From assembly GCF_000004195.4 (NCBI RefSeq), contig NC_030678.2, positions 130,911,104 to 130,975,103 on the forward strand: a stretch of DNA of 64,000 bases, in the 5' to 3' direction. A model generated the notes under the pieces. It worked only from the letters and a program-made list of their open reading frames with translations, did no database searches and was not told the DNA's origin. The translations under genes were made by a program, and so were the position numbers. This DNA is from Xenopus tropicalis. Taxonomy: Eukaryota > Chordata > Amphibia > Anura > Pipidae. Positions 10,384 through 22,341 of the stretch are shown here, in pieces. Each line of letters starts with the position of its first letter. The stretch's first letter is position 1.

Positions 10384-12589
10384 GGTTGAGTAGATAATTA
10401 AAATCAGTAAATTCTAGGATATTTTAGACAAAAAAACCTGGTGAGTATGCCAAATGTGTTTCCGAGAAACTAGAACATTCTAGTCCTGCTTTCATATTTT
10501 ATTACGAAATCTTGATTACCTTTTAAATCAAATATTGATTTCTCACATTTTTATATTAGGAAATATATTGTGGACCCCACTCTTTCAGTGGCTAATCAGT
10601 TCTAATTTCTATATGAATAATGTACTGTATATACTATAGTAGATGTATTAAGGAGAATAATGGAAAATTGAGAAATGATTCACCGTGCTATGTGGTTTTG
10701 CTAAAAGGCTAGTGTGAAGAGAAATTATTATTCATTTAGAAACCGAGACTAAGAATAAAGAACTGAAATACAATAAAAAACAATTCATTCACTGTAGGAA
10801 CAGCAGCTAACAATCATGGTTATCAAGAGTGGCAATACTTTTATACGCAGTTCTAAAAATTGAAGGTTACTTCTACTGCTTCTTTGTGGCAAGAAGTGTG
10901 TATTGATGAGATGCATATGCACAATTATGGCTGAAGACTATTGGTTTAATGTGTGTGTTTGTGTATGTCCTATCTAATTGGGATTCACATGGAAGTCAAT
11001 GAGTGTTGCCCATGTACATATGGCCAAGTACCCTGGAAGACAAGAAAAGTAGACCAGAGTTTAAGGAAAGCTAGATTCTAACCAATATTTTGAATGTAAC
11101 TATTACAATTAGATTAGAATTTCAAAGCATATTGCAATTGTTCCTCTATACACCATGCTTGGTGTAGTGACAAATTATAAATATTGAATTATGTGTCCAT
11201 AACTTCATTAATAGCAAGGTTTCTTAGGGCAAAGAATAATGTGTATTGTTTGTGTGTGGGTGTGAAAGCATATGATTTTCTAATATGTACTGACTGTGTG
11301 CAAACATCTGTTTACCATATGTTTTATTAAGTTTATTAGTTTATTATCTGCATATATTTATTTGTTATTTGTTTTCATCTATCTATTAAGTTAATATTTC
11401 TTCAGAGGGCAGTTTGGAATGAGTCTGAGCAAACAGGTTGATATTGCCTGTTAATAATTGCTTGTGTTTGGGCTTAAATAACATCTACCCTCACCAATAT
11501 TTGTTCAGGACTCAGCCTAATATCAATTGGACTGGCTGGAAACATGCCATCAACTGATGATTACATATGCCAGTTTTTGTTTTTACATATTGGTCAGCAC
11601 AGGTTCCCCCACAAGACTGGGGACCAAATATTTAGGTCAGGTGGATCTGGAAGACCACCTGGATCCAGTGTACGCAATGTTTTGAATCTCTGAGATGGCT
11701 ACCCATACTGTAACAACACACCTGGTTATGTCAGCACCCCTATGTAACAAGTATTCATAACACACCAATGCTAAATGTAGATTTTATTTTTTTCTCATTT
11801 TAATTATAATTGAGTTCAATATAAACAGTGATGGGGTAAAAAAAAAAATGCACAATCAGGCCATTATAGATCTGCTAAAGTTACAAAAACATGTGTATAT
11901 CAAAACTTAATACACAAAATCTAGGTTTACTATTTATGGGACTTTATTTATTCATGGGGACAAAGTGCAAAATAAAACATTTTTTTCCTACAATGAAGAG
12001 TTTTGCCCCAGAAGCTGAACCTAATTGTACCCCCAAACGTTATTTTTATTCCTTTTGAGTGAGCTTCTTAACCTAAGCACTGTTAAAACATTGGCAAAAA
12101 TCATGTAGGTGTTACCCTGGCAGGGTTCAATTATGAACTCCTCATTTGTGCACAACATGCCCTGTGCTTACTGCTTACTCAGTGGCAGATGTAATATACA
12201 AGTGCAAGAAAGCTAGATATAAAAAAAGAGAGCAAGAATGGGATTTATACATTTTCTAAAGCAATTTAGCTGACATTTTTGAGTCAGAATTTTTGTCTTT
12301 TTTTCACAAGCAATTTTTTTTTCAGCAAATGTTGCCAGGGTTACAGTGGTAAGACGTTCATATAAAAAAAAAATGTAGGATTTCAGGATAAAGGTTTTCC
12401 AGATAATAGGTCCCAAACATGTGCAATGTTTCTTGTCATAATACAGAAAAATATTATTATTCTTTTTAAATATATACTTATATTGATGTATTTATATTGA
12501 ATGTTTTTATTTATTTTACAAATATCCACATCTCATACAGATACCAGGTCAAATTATTTGCACAATAAGGTGGTGTTTTATATTTTTAA
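10384..12589. other. Long non-coding stretch, nothing recognised
   Basis: AT-rich, with no gene, structural RNA or repeat boundary that I can support. This lies downstream of PCDH17. Confidence 0.45.
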
Positions 12590-13149
12590 CCCAAATGTTA
12601 CCCAGAAAGCTCTAAATAAGTGATGAGAATTTTTTTTTTTTGCCAGGCATAGATTCACACATTGTTTTGCGAAGCTTTAGTGAAAATTTACGCTTCAAAA
12701 AAAGTTGCTGTTGTGCCAAAATAGGCGTGGTCATGTAATAAACACAACATCCGCGTTTCGCAGATTTTCTTTTGCCATTTCTGGAATTTTTCAGTAGTTT
12801 CTCGAATTTTTCCGGCAAAGCGAACAGGGACAGATTCGCTCATCACTACTCCGAATTACAGAAAGCCCATCTCACATAGTCTCCATTATAAGCAAATAAT
12901 TCACATTTTTAAAAATTATTTCCTTTTTCTCTGTAATAATAAAACAGAACCTTGTACTTGATCCCAACTAAGATATTATTATTCCTTCTAATACTCTTTA
13001 TTGTAGGTGAATACATCCCACTAGGTTTACTTAATGTTTAAATGATTTTTTTTAGTAAACAAAGTATGGAGATGTTAATCAGAGAGAGATCCCCTATCCG
13101 GAAAACCCCAGGTCCTCAGCATTCTGGATAACAGTTCCCATACCTGTAA
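12590..13149. mobile_element. TA-flanked CAGGTATGGG MITE, split by a hAT
   Basis: The right end reads GCATTCTGGATAACAGTTCCC then ATACCTGTA. The motifs CTCCATT, TTTCTCTGTAATAATAAAACAG, ACCTTGTACTTGATCC and CTAAGATAT follow the family order seen at 38750-39075. The family's CCAGAAAGCTCCAAAT segment is broken in two by the element at 12618-12848. The left end is degraded. Confidence 0.75.
12618..12848. mobile_element. hAT-type MITE (TAGTGATG family), nested
   Basis: 231 bp ending GATTCGCTCATCACTA. Flanks CTCTAAAT and CTCCGAAT agree at 6 of 8 positions, with both differences transitions, as expected of an old TSD. The host MITE consensus CTCCAAAT confirms the target. The insertion is therefore younger than the TA-type MITE around it. 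Confidence 0.82.
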
Positions 13150-14355
13150 TAGAAAATGGAAAAATACACAGTAAGCCACCTGGGAGCTCCCAGTGTGGGC
13201 AGCCATGTTGTGACACCATGCAAAGTTTTTCCCGGGTTTCATTCCTTATACACATGACGTGATGACATGCACATAAGATACCTTCTAATATGAATGACTA
13301 AGCACTCACAGGGGGCTCCATTAAAATTGAAAATTGTTGATAATAGGTGCCCTTTAACATTGAAAATTCCACAACTTAACAGTAACTGTTATGGTGAACT
13401 ACATACAGGAGAAAGTGCACAAAAATCTATTGTGAGAAAAAAATCAACTTAGAGACTGTGTCCAATGTGACCTAAGCTTGTACAAGTATGAAGAGACAAT
13501 CACTGCCATAATGACATACAAAATGCCCCATACTTACTGTTATGCTTTAGTCTGTAGCATTTTATACTTCTTGACAAAGATAGCATGGGAGATGGTACAA
13601 ATTAATGTCTATATGAACTGATTACAAGGTTGAATTGGCTACAGTTTTTTTTAATTGTCTTGTATGAGTAATATTTATATATGATTTTAAAAGTGGGTCA
13701 GCTAATGGTTTTAGTTGACTTCAGTTGTTATCTACTGTGGCACAATCCAGATGGCTCTGTTACTCATATACTGGCCTAGAGCTACTGAAATACTTTGATG
13801 CCTTTTGCATGTTAAATTATCAGCCAACTGCATGGCCTCTTTGTATGCACATGTTCTGGATATCATTTATTATTTTCAGTTTTGTAAAGCTAAATTTCCA
13901 AGGTGACCTTATGCTGTGAAAGCAAAATACGCAAAACTACCTAAACATAAAACATAGGGCCCTGTCAAACCACCTGGGCATTTTTTGGTGGCAGAGAATG
14001 TCTTTATTCCAAAAAAATATTATTCAAAAGCTGAAGTTAAAGCAAAAGTTAAAACTCCTTGAGATAATCACTAGAACATATTTCTAATAACAATCATCTT
14101 ATTATTGGGAAAAATGTACCAAGTACAGATTCAAATTGTTTTATTCTGTAGAAAAACAACAGTGGATCTTTTTCATGTTACCACTGTATACATAAAGAAG
14201 TCCATTCCAAGACATCCTCATACTTTGACCACAACCATGAATGAACAAAGTTCTAAAAAGTATATATATTATAAGTCGTTTTTGTAGGTGGGAGGCTATA
14301 CATAACCACAGCTAGGGGAGACTAGATAGTCTTCCTTTCATTTAGCAGTGAGTAA
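13150..14355. other. Non-coding stretch
   Basis: Nothing recognised. Confidence 0.45.
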
Positions 14356-14734
14356 GGGCTCTGGTACATGGGGAGATTAGTCGCACACGACAAATCTCCT
14401 GTGTCTCGGTTGACTAATCTCCCCGAAATGCCATCCCACCGGCGAAAATGTAAATGGCCGGTGGGATGGCATATGCGGCGGCGCATATGCCATCCCGATA
14501 ATCATATCGGTGTTGCAAACCAAAGCTTCTGTTTCATTCCTTGGTACCATTAGGGCAGAGGTGTTTCAGTGAAATCGCGCAAGTTTCCTCTCGAGGCAAC
14601 TTGCGAGATTTCAATGAAATCGCGCCGCCGCATATCCCATCCCATTGGCGATTTACAATTTCGCCGGGGAGATTAGTCGCCCGCAAACAGGGAATTTTGT
14701 CACCGGCGACTAATCTCCCCGTGTGCCAGAGCCC
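14356..14734. mobile_element. Harbinger-type MITE, TAA TSD, rearranged inside
   Basis: Inverted ends GGGCTCTGGTACATGGGGAG and CTCCCCGTGTGCCAGAGCCC are flanked by TAA at 14353-14355 and 14735-14737. The interior has inverted blocks around GATTAGTCGC, GGTGGGATGGCATATGCGGC and AAATCGCG. A foreign 67-bp segment (14499-14565) sits inside it and reappears, inverted, just outside the right end. A half copy of the same family lies at 60829-61018. Confidence 0.85.
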
Positions 14735-14824
14735 TAACAAGTTATCTGAGAACACCTCTGCCCTACCCCCCAATGGTACCAAGGAATGAAACAGAAGCTT
14801 TGGTTTGCAACACCGATATGATTA
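14499..14824. repeat. Inverted repeat, one arm inside and one outside the MITE
   Basis: The left arm 14499-14565 (starts TAATCATATCGGTGTTGCAA) and the right arm 14751-14824 (ends CACCGATATGATTA) are near-perfect reverse complements. The right arm carries an extra run of about 8 bp (CCCCC-rich, near 14765). The arms are about 67 and 74 bp and the spacer about 185 bp. The right arm is outside the MITE and the left arm is inside, so one is a copied piece of flank. Confidence 0.9.
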
Positions 14825-16130
14825 AGGTAAGCCCTCTCTGAAGTGGTTTTAATATTTTTGGGTACATTTTGGGTGCGGTTAAAAAGTAGGTAATAAATGA
14901 CAATCATACCCTTTGAAAATAATTAAAATTGAGGAAGGCAAACATCCAAAAAATGTGGGTCTGCTCCACCTGGTGTAGTGGCTGGAGGCTAGATGCAGTT
15001 TTTGATTTATTTTCTCATGTATCGTACATGCCAAGCCTTAACAGGGTTTATGATTTATTTATGCAAACTCAGTATGTTGTGGCAGTATATTGTCCTTTAC
15101 AGGTGTAAGGCCTTATAAGGTACTGTTGGTTTTCTTGCAGCTTATAAATGCCAGAGGAGAAAATGACATGTCTGGTAGTAGCCTAGGGGCTTATGCTTTC
15201 TCTTTTGGAATAAAAGCTTGAGAAAATATAGGGCATCATTGTCTTTTTAAAATCCAGCTACATGCATGCACGCACTCAAACACTGGCTAGCTTTGAAAGG
15301 ACAGCAAAGTCCTAAGGGCACTCACACACAATATCTTTTGATCCCTCTCAGGGAAACAACTTTGTTTAAAAGACCTTTCACTGCAGGTAAATACATTACT
15401 TTAGCCTTTTGTGATGAAGACAGGTATCTTCCAAGGACGCCTTTAGTATTCTACAGCCTTACTCACCCACAGGCATGAGTGGAATTATAGAGAACTGGAA
15501 AGCCTGAGTCCTTGATTTCATGCTGATTTACTTACATTCATTTAATGAAGCCTACTCTATTACTTCAAACCCTGGAATATGATCAATACTCTGTCTGGCT
15601 CATGGGCTTACAGGTGACAAGGACCTCATGGCAGCATCTACCATGTCCTGCATTATTTTGGGTGCCAGAGGGAGAAAGGGTTTGCATGCATGCTAGATGT
15701 TACACAAATGTCTGTTACAACCATATTTTAAACAATGGAGCACCTTAGCTGACAGGTCACACTTATGTTTTCTTTGCCCTACTGTCAGATTGTAATTATT
15801 CATTGTCAGAAGCCAATGCACTGATGGGATCCAGTGAGGTAGAAACAGGCTGTCTGAAAGTTTGGTTACATGGCAGTATCTGTGCTATTAAATCAGCTGT
15901 TATGGATATATAGTTGGTCACAGGGATAGAGTCATTTGCATGTATCTGCCCAGTTCTTTAAGTAAGTGTTATTTTTGGCTTTAAGTTGTTATGTATATAG
16001 CATGATGCTTGTAAATACCCTCTGTTTTAAGAAAGCTTTACACTGCATGTTTTGCATTGTAAAGGGCTCTAAGGTTCCTTATATCCCTTGTCACTGTAAC
16101 CATGGTGGTAAATATTTACTCATTCATATC
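14825..16130. other. Non-coding stretch
   Basis: No gene recognised. On the minus strand, AATAAA-type signals occur near 15010 and 15050. This could be the far end of a very long PCDH17 3' UTR, but nothing proves it. Confidence 0.4.
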
Positions 16131-16640
16131 CTAATCATTTGGTGGGATCCAGTAGAACAGAAGCATAAAGAAAAAACAATCTTCAAAAGGGGCACAGCAA
16201 ACACCTCCCTGCCCTTCCTCCCTCCACTCACCCCATTCCCCAGCCGCTTGTGCTAAGCAGTTAAGAAAGCAGCTGGTAAGGAGGGACTTTTTATACCTAC
16301 AGAGGAAGCAGACTGTGGGGTCTGCTTTCTCTCGAGTTAGGCCACTGCCATAGACCATAGCGTATATATGACTGCCACTTAGACACATTTGTAGCAAGGT
16401 ATGTGAATAAAATTGACTGTGTTTTGGTTGAAACTCGTTTAATAGATTCTTTAAGTATGACTCTGTTAATAGAATTATTTCAGTGTGTACCCATTTTGCT
16501 ATAGCTGAGTAAAGCAGTGTTAAACCCATTTGAAGCACACCACAAAAGATTTCCAAAATACCATCACATTTTAGTTTCCAGTCAGATGAAAAAGAAACAT
16601 ACAGCAATAAAAATACAAATATTAGTTGTAAACATGACAT
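16131..16640 (-). other. 169-codon open frame, doubtful
   Basis: An uninterrupted frame starts with a hydrophobic stretch (MSCLQLIFVFLLLYVSF) that looks like a signal peptide and then turns into unremarkable sequence with many cysteines. It belongs to no family I recognise. It lies on the same strand as PCDH17, about 2.6 kb past its stop, so it could simply be 3' UTR or flank. It is longer than most chance frames here, but one such frame in 64 kb is not surprising. Confidence 0.15.
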
Positions 16641-17338
16641 TTTTTTTCTTTAGTAACTTCAACTATTAAGTATCTTGTGTTGAATAACCAGCCAAGAGCC
16701 GATTGATTGTATATTCGAGATTTACACGTATAGTCTTATGTTTGTAAATCGGTTGTATTGTATATTATGCACTTAGCATATGAAGCGTTAAAAAACATAC
16801 TGTAACTATTTCCACTGACTATTTATGCCTAATGAAAGACAATTATGTGGAGGCATGAAAATAATCCAGTTTTACTGTGGAATTTCAGCTATCAAGCAAA
16901 ATCAAGATATATCCTCCCGATGAACTTAACATTGCAAAACACAGAGACAACACATATAGATACATAAATTGTCCAAAATATGTAGAGCAATGCAGCATTT
17001 ATACAGTCACTTGTTTATGGCGTTTTTTGGACCACGGAAATGAAATATAGTTAAGAATGTAATGTGATCATTAGACAACTGGCAATGAACTGCAGTCAAA
17101 AGACATTTCCTAAATGACAAGTAATAAAACTCTTGTTCACAGATCCGTACAGTGCATTTTCTGACTTTTACTCGGTACATTTGTTAGGCTCATCCCAGTT
17201 CGCAACACGTGTTGCCCCAAATTAAAGTGAATCAACTTTTTTTGTTTGTTTGTTTTTAATTGTAAAGTGTTCTACAGTTCACATTATCTGTACAGGTGAT
17301 AGTACAGTCTGGAAAGCTAAACCTGCATCTTCCTACTT

Positions 17339-17344
17339 TTTATT
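17339..17344 (-). terminator. Candidate poly(A) signal AATAAA
   Basis: The plus strand reads TTTATT, i.e. AATAAA on the PCDH17 strand about 1.9 kb past the stop. It is one of several candidates (also 18583-18588) and none is clearly preferred. Confidence 0.25.
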
Positions 17345-17785
17345 TATAAAAATCTGCAACTTTCTGCTTCTGTATATAATTTTACAAAGATGTATTAAAA
17401 AAGTCAAAGAAATGTGCTGTTATTAAAATTAAACGTTTTACAAATGTTACTGGACGGAACAATGTGACTTCACATATACTAACACAAACAAGTATTTTCA
17501 ATGGCACATATTTGCTAAGTGATTCTTTTTTTCCATAAGACTACTTGTGTTTCATAGACAATATATTTAAGGCCCATAAGTTTTGTTTTTTGTTCTTTTT
17601 TGTTTTTTTTTTGGAAAGTTCCTATGGAATAGCTTAGTAAATATGAGCCTGTAAAGTTTTAGAACTTTATCCATGAATCTAAAAATACAAGTTACTGTAT
17701 TTTATACTGCGACAAGGAGCTGCTAGATGATAATTAGAATGTTTCCCAGTTTGGGATAATAACAGTTTGTAAGGCTTTAAAGATT

Positions 17786-17851
17786 ATATATGTGTGTGTG
17801 TGTATATATAGATATTAATATAGATACATATAAACACACATATATATATTT
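17786..17851. repeat. TA/TG-rich imperfect palindrome
   Basis: TATATATGTGTGTGTGTG on the left is mirrored by CACACATATATATA on the right across a short AT spacer. In the PCDH17 transcript this would fold as a hairpin; in DNA it is prone to extrusion and length change. Confidence 0.6.
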
Positions 17852-19228
17852 TATTTTTTGGTTTACTATAAATAACACCGGGATTAAACAGCTTGACAGC
17901 CAGAGTAGTCCCCATTGGATTGCCATGAACTGAAGATGTGTCTGATCTCCTCAGGGTCTAACAGAAGATTTCACTGTGTCATGAATGAAGCTTGTCCCCT
18001 GCTAATTTTGCTCTATCCGTTTGCTAAAAACACATTTTGAACAGATTATGTACCACTGTAGCTTGTTGACCATACATTTAACAAGAGACTTTGCTCTGAG
18101 GCGCTGCTTCCCAGACTCCACAGGGAAAAGGAAGCAGAAAAAAACAAAACTCATAGAGTTTGACAGCTACTGAGGCAACACTTGCCATTTACAATATAAG
18201 CCCATATTTTTTTTTTTTTTTTTGCAACACAACTATATATTAATTTAATAAAATACACAATATAGCTCTTATACACGGAACAATTTGGCTCATATGCACT
18301 AAAATTGCAAATAAATCATAAAAAATATGTCATTTGATGTAAACATTTAAATCTTCTCACATTTGCACATATAAATGGTAATGTGGAATTTGCTTAAATG
18401 AATAGGACAACTTCACTTCCTGAGCAATTTTAGTGTCCACCAACAAATAGAAAACATTATTGAGGTTTAAAAACAATTGATTTTCTTATTTATTTATTTT
18501 TTTGTTTACCCTCAAATGCCAAAAACTTTTAGAACCGCTTTATATTATAGGGTAGAAATATAATTACTTGTAAATATCTGTATTTATTTGTGCGGGACAC
18601 TAAAATTCTTATTTATCAACACTTTTCATTTTACATAAAGTGAAATAGCTTATGTGCAGGACACAACTTACTATATAATTGTCTATATAACTATGTGTCA
18701 TGGAAATGCTGTAAATGGCAGACATCTTTTTCTGAAATGTTTTGGAATGTTGTTCTTTCTATAGAAATGATTACCACAAATGGTTGTGATGTTTGGTGTA
18801 GCTAGGACTACAGAAAAATTAGTTAGGACTTTAATTAGAAGCTAATGATGCTTGCTTAAAATCCACACATAAATTAGTTAACCCTGTTAATCAATGGGTT
18901 GTTTTACACCAAAAGACAAAAAAGTCAGCATCAACTACTTGAAGAAGTCAATGAATTCCAGGTGGAGTTCCAGTCCTCTTCCCTTTTGTATCAGATTGTC
19001 AAACTTAACCACAGAGTGTTTTTCCATTGACTTTGTCCAACTGTATTTAGCCAAAATAAAGCCAGTGTGTTGTCTGAGAAAATGACAAATCAGTGAAAAA
19101 GATTTCGGGGCACTTTAACTCTTCACTTACAGCCAGTAAGCAGCATCACACTTTTACCTCTCTTGCAAATGTGCTGTAACTGTATGTTACTAGGAAAAGG
19201 CAAAAACACAATAGCCCATCTTTGCTAT

Positions 19229-19911
19229 TTACTTTCTTACAGCCACAGGTTCACTTCCTCGACAGTCTTGTAAGAGCTTGTCAATTTCTCTCACTACTTC
19301 CTCGGCGTCTACTGACTCGCGGCCCAAGTCACGGTTTGAATGCTCCAGTTGCTCTAAAACAGCGTCCATTTCACTTGAGTCTCGGCTCACTCTAGAATGC
19401 ACATCTGCAAATACGCAAGCCATCGGGTCTGAGGCAACGTATTGGGGGTCTTTTGTCTGTTTACTAGGTGTTAGGTACTGACTTTCAGTAGATAGGTACT
19501 GATTGGTTGTGTCTGCCAAGACTCCTGATTTTATTTCACAGCCATTTAATGGTCCTTTAGTTGTGGCACAAGGCTCAATACATGTCTTGGTAGGGCTGTT
19601 TGATGCAGAGGGACCCTCTTGTAGCAGAGGACTCAGGGCACGCTTGGCTTTTAAATATGGTTTTACATTGGCAATGAGAATGGTGTGCTCTCTTTTGTCT
19701 TTTCCAAATGTACAAAATGTCTTTTTCCCAGTGGGATTCACAGTTTCATAAGTCTCAGTCTCAACATGAGCTTCAGCAGTAGGAACAAAGAGATTTGTGC
19801 GATAATCAGCATTTTCCACCTGGTTAGCAGCAGGGAACTGTGGCATCCAACACCTGTCTGAATGGCCAAGGACTCTGCATTCATCAGTGCAATTTACACA
19901 CTCTTCTTGTT
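19229..19911 (-). CDS. PCDH17: Protocadherin-17, last coding exon (cytoplasmic tail)
   Basis: PCDH17 is a delta-2 protocadherin, a single-pass cell-adhesion protein acting at neuronal contacts; this exon encodes the C-terminal end of its intracellular tail. It gives 226 whole codons plus a split first codon. Early come the delta-2 block ECRVLGHSDRCWMP (exon residues 11-24) and NADYRTNLFVP (34-44). FCTFGK (66-71; 19700-19717) fits the WAVE-complex-binding WIRS pattern. ILIANVKPYLKAKRALSPLL follows, then a charged, probably helical end (ESVDAEEVVREIDKLLQDC) finishing AVRK. Order, length and wording match the end of human PCDH17 closely, with scattered substitutions in the serine/threonine-rich middle, so the exon looks intact and constrained. 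PCDH10, PCDH18 and PCDH19 share the GHSDRCWMP block but have different tails. An ATG at 19931-19933 is in frame but intronic. Confidence 0.93.
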
Positions 19912-19932
19912 CTGTAAAAGAAAAGAACCACA
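19912..19932 (-). promoter_or_regulatory. Splice acceptor of the PCDH17 terminal exon
   Basis: On the minus strand the sequence reads GGTTCTTTTCTTTTACAG followed by AACAAGAAGAG. It is a good pyrimidine tract with AG at 19913-19912. The exon starts in the second position of a glutamate codon (phase 1). Confidence 0.88.
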
Positions 19933-22206
19933 TTTAATCTTTGCATGTCTGGGGCTTTAAAGAACATATTAAGACACTAAAATACCATACAGAAACTGAT
20001 GCAGTCTGTGTATCACTGTGTATTACTTTACCTATTCAATTCAGGGAGTACACTCAGCATTAAAATAATGTTTCCACTATTTCAACATTTATTGAAAGGT
20101 TTAATGATTTGAAACTGAATTAGCAATATTACTGAAAGTGTGTCATATAAAGATTTAAAGATTTAAAACATATTTTGACTGGTTGACTGTCTACACAGTA
20201 CAACGTTTAGAAAATAAACCACTGAATTTTATGTGCCATGTTCAAACATAATGTATTTATCAAACATATATTAGACAAAATTTATAAACATTTCAAAATT
20301 GCAGTTTTACTTTATCTACACCATTTGATTAACCATACCATTCATTTTCTGTTAAGTGTCTACCTCAGGCAAAGATTTTTCTATTGAAATGTATGGGAAT
20401 AGACTGTTAGCAGGGACAGACATTTTAAATGGGTCAGCTTTCCATGGGGGACTACAGGAATCAAACACCTATTAGTCATAAGAATCATACTGTAAGACAT
20501 AAATTTCAGTCTTACTGAGCGTTATGCTTCACTTTGGGGACCATTTGGTCAGGCCCCTAGACATAGTTCATAAAAACATAACTCATAACCCCACATCTCA
20601 ACCTAACAGGCCATCAGGTTGGACCCCCCTGAGTTGCTGTTTCTAATCCCCCAGTCTGTTGATCACACCTACAAATAACAGTTTGCTTTTGATTGCCAGT
20701 AGGTTTTTGGATTTTACGAATACAGAAATATTTTATATCTATATTAATATAGATGAATAATTGTTACTTCTAAACTAATCCTTAAGAGTGAAAGGAAGGG
20801 ACATACATATTAGATTATGAAAACACAGCATGCATTGCCTCCTAATGCAGTTTCCATAACTGATCCTCTTCCTCCATGGAAATATGTTAAACACATTCAT
20901 ACTTATTAACGTTGTGTTTTTTCTTATCTTAACTGTCTGGTACTCATGTATGTTCTAAAACTACTGTGTCTGAAATCAACACTGACATTACTGTACCTAG
21001 CAGGTGGGTATATTGGTGAAATGTGGAGAGAAAGCCAGCACAATGCCAGTTGTGCTGAGCTGCTTGCTGATAAGAATGCACATTTTGATTCCTTTGAATA
21101 CAGGTTCTGGAACTGACACAAAGCCCTATTAATTGGTTAGATATGTGGAAAGGTACAAGAGGTCCTTGACAGTGGGACAGAATGCAAAGTGCAAATAACA
21201 GGCACTAGTGGCCATGTTTTTTGAACACTGCACTTTTCACAAACTGTCAGCACCTATGCCCTTCACCATATGATTTGCATTTTATAGCCTTCTTTCTTCT
21301 GTGGTTTCATACATAACTTTATATTATTCTCAAGATAATCACTGTTTTATGCCATGCTGGCGTTCCTAGGCTGTAGCTTTAGCTTTGTACTTAGTTTCTC
21401 TAAAATGATCTTTCCTTTAGTTTGTTTCTGAGTACATATATATTCAAGTGGCTGTTGCCTGGAATTCACTTACATTACAATATGTTTATTGAAACCACCT
21501 TGGTTTTCTTTATGTACACAGTGAAAAAGGAAAGTATTGACTGTGAGTTCATGCATGATTTACCAACCACAGTGAATCACAGAATACATCCAGTATAATG
21601 AATGAGATTCAGGATGCTGCAAATTAAAATTGTAAAAAAAATTGAAGCACGGCTTAGCTGTGAGCCAAACTGATCCATACAAATTATGAAGAATATAATA
21701 CAGAAAAAAAGACAATATTTTCCATACAATGTACACATTTAATGATAACAGCAACTACAGGGCCAATTTATCAAATATTAAACTGAAGATTTCTCATAAT
21801 AAAGGTTACTTTTCATTTACAGATACCTGTCCATGAAATCTGTGAGTGCCTGCTAATATATCAGGCATATATCCCCTCCATGTGCCCCCACCCCCCACAA
21901 TATATTGGTGGGCTTTGACTTTTTTATGACTGCAGGATTACATGGTTTTCACTAATTCCAAATTTTCCTGACAGTCACGGAAGGATTTGTCAAAGAAGAT
22001 ACCTGGGTCAATACATTAGAAGACATTTGGCTTCACTGAGCAGCTGAACACCATTCTGCACTATAGGGCGTAAAGCTCAGAAGCAGTGCAGGCATGTAAC
22101 ATTCACCTGAATTATTAATTCCCACAGCAAATCGGGGATTAAAGGTTCTAAACATTTTTTTCTTGCCCTTGGATAATTTCTTTTAGTAAATGCAATGCAT
22201 ATACTT

Positions 22207-22208
<2 letters not shown>
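19933..22208. other. PCDH17 intron, no exon or repeat recognised
   Basis: Most likely the 3' end of the last intron (minus strand). No PCDH17-like coding block and no clear MITE boundary were seen. Confidence 0.5.

Positions 22209-22266
<58 letters not shown>
22209..22266. repeat. (TA)n microsatellite
   Basis: About 29 TA units with one TACA interruption. It abuts a MITE fragment. Confidence 0.95.
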
Positions 22267-22269
<3 letters not shown>

Positions 22270-22341
22270 AGACTTTAGGTATGGAGATCCAAATTATGGA
22301 AATATCCCAGGCATTCTGAATAAAATACTCAATACCAGTAT
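22267..22341. mobile_element. Terminal fragment of a CAGGTATGGG MITE
   Basis: CTTTAGGTATGGAGATCCAAATTA and GGCATTCTGAATAAAATACTC then CAATACCAGTA follow the right end of the TA-flanked family. The rest is missing. Confidence 0.55.

Larger units (their letters stand above)
16641..19228 (-). other. PCDH17: Probable PCDH17 3' untranslated region
   Basis: This follows the PCDH17 stop directly. It is AT-rich with many T/A runs and no recognised MITE, in contrast to most of the window, as expected for transcribed and constrained sequence. Possible minus-strand AATAAA signals lie at 18583-18588, around 18485-18500 and at 17339-17344. PCDH17 mRNAs in other vertebrates have multi-kb 3' UTRs. The true end cannot be set from sequence alone and could be anywhere from about 18.5 to 15 kb. 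Confidence 0.55.

Noticed and set aside
10019..10384. Overlapping frames of 76-104 codons on both strands
   Set aside because: They lie in a palindromic Harbinger-type MITE with exact ends and TSD.
19278..19751. Plus-strand frames opposite the PCDH17 exon
   Set aside because: Shadows of the minus-strand coding sequence.
19912..19933. ATG at 19931-19933 as the start of the PCDH17 frame
   Set aside because: It lies in the pyrimidine-rich intron end; the splice acceptor at 19912-19913 defines the exon.
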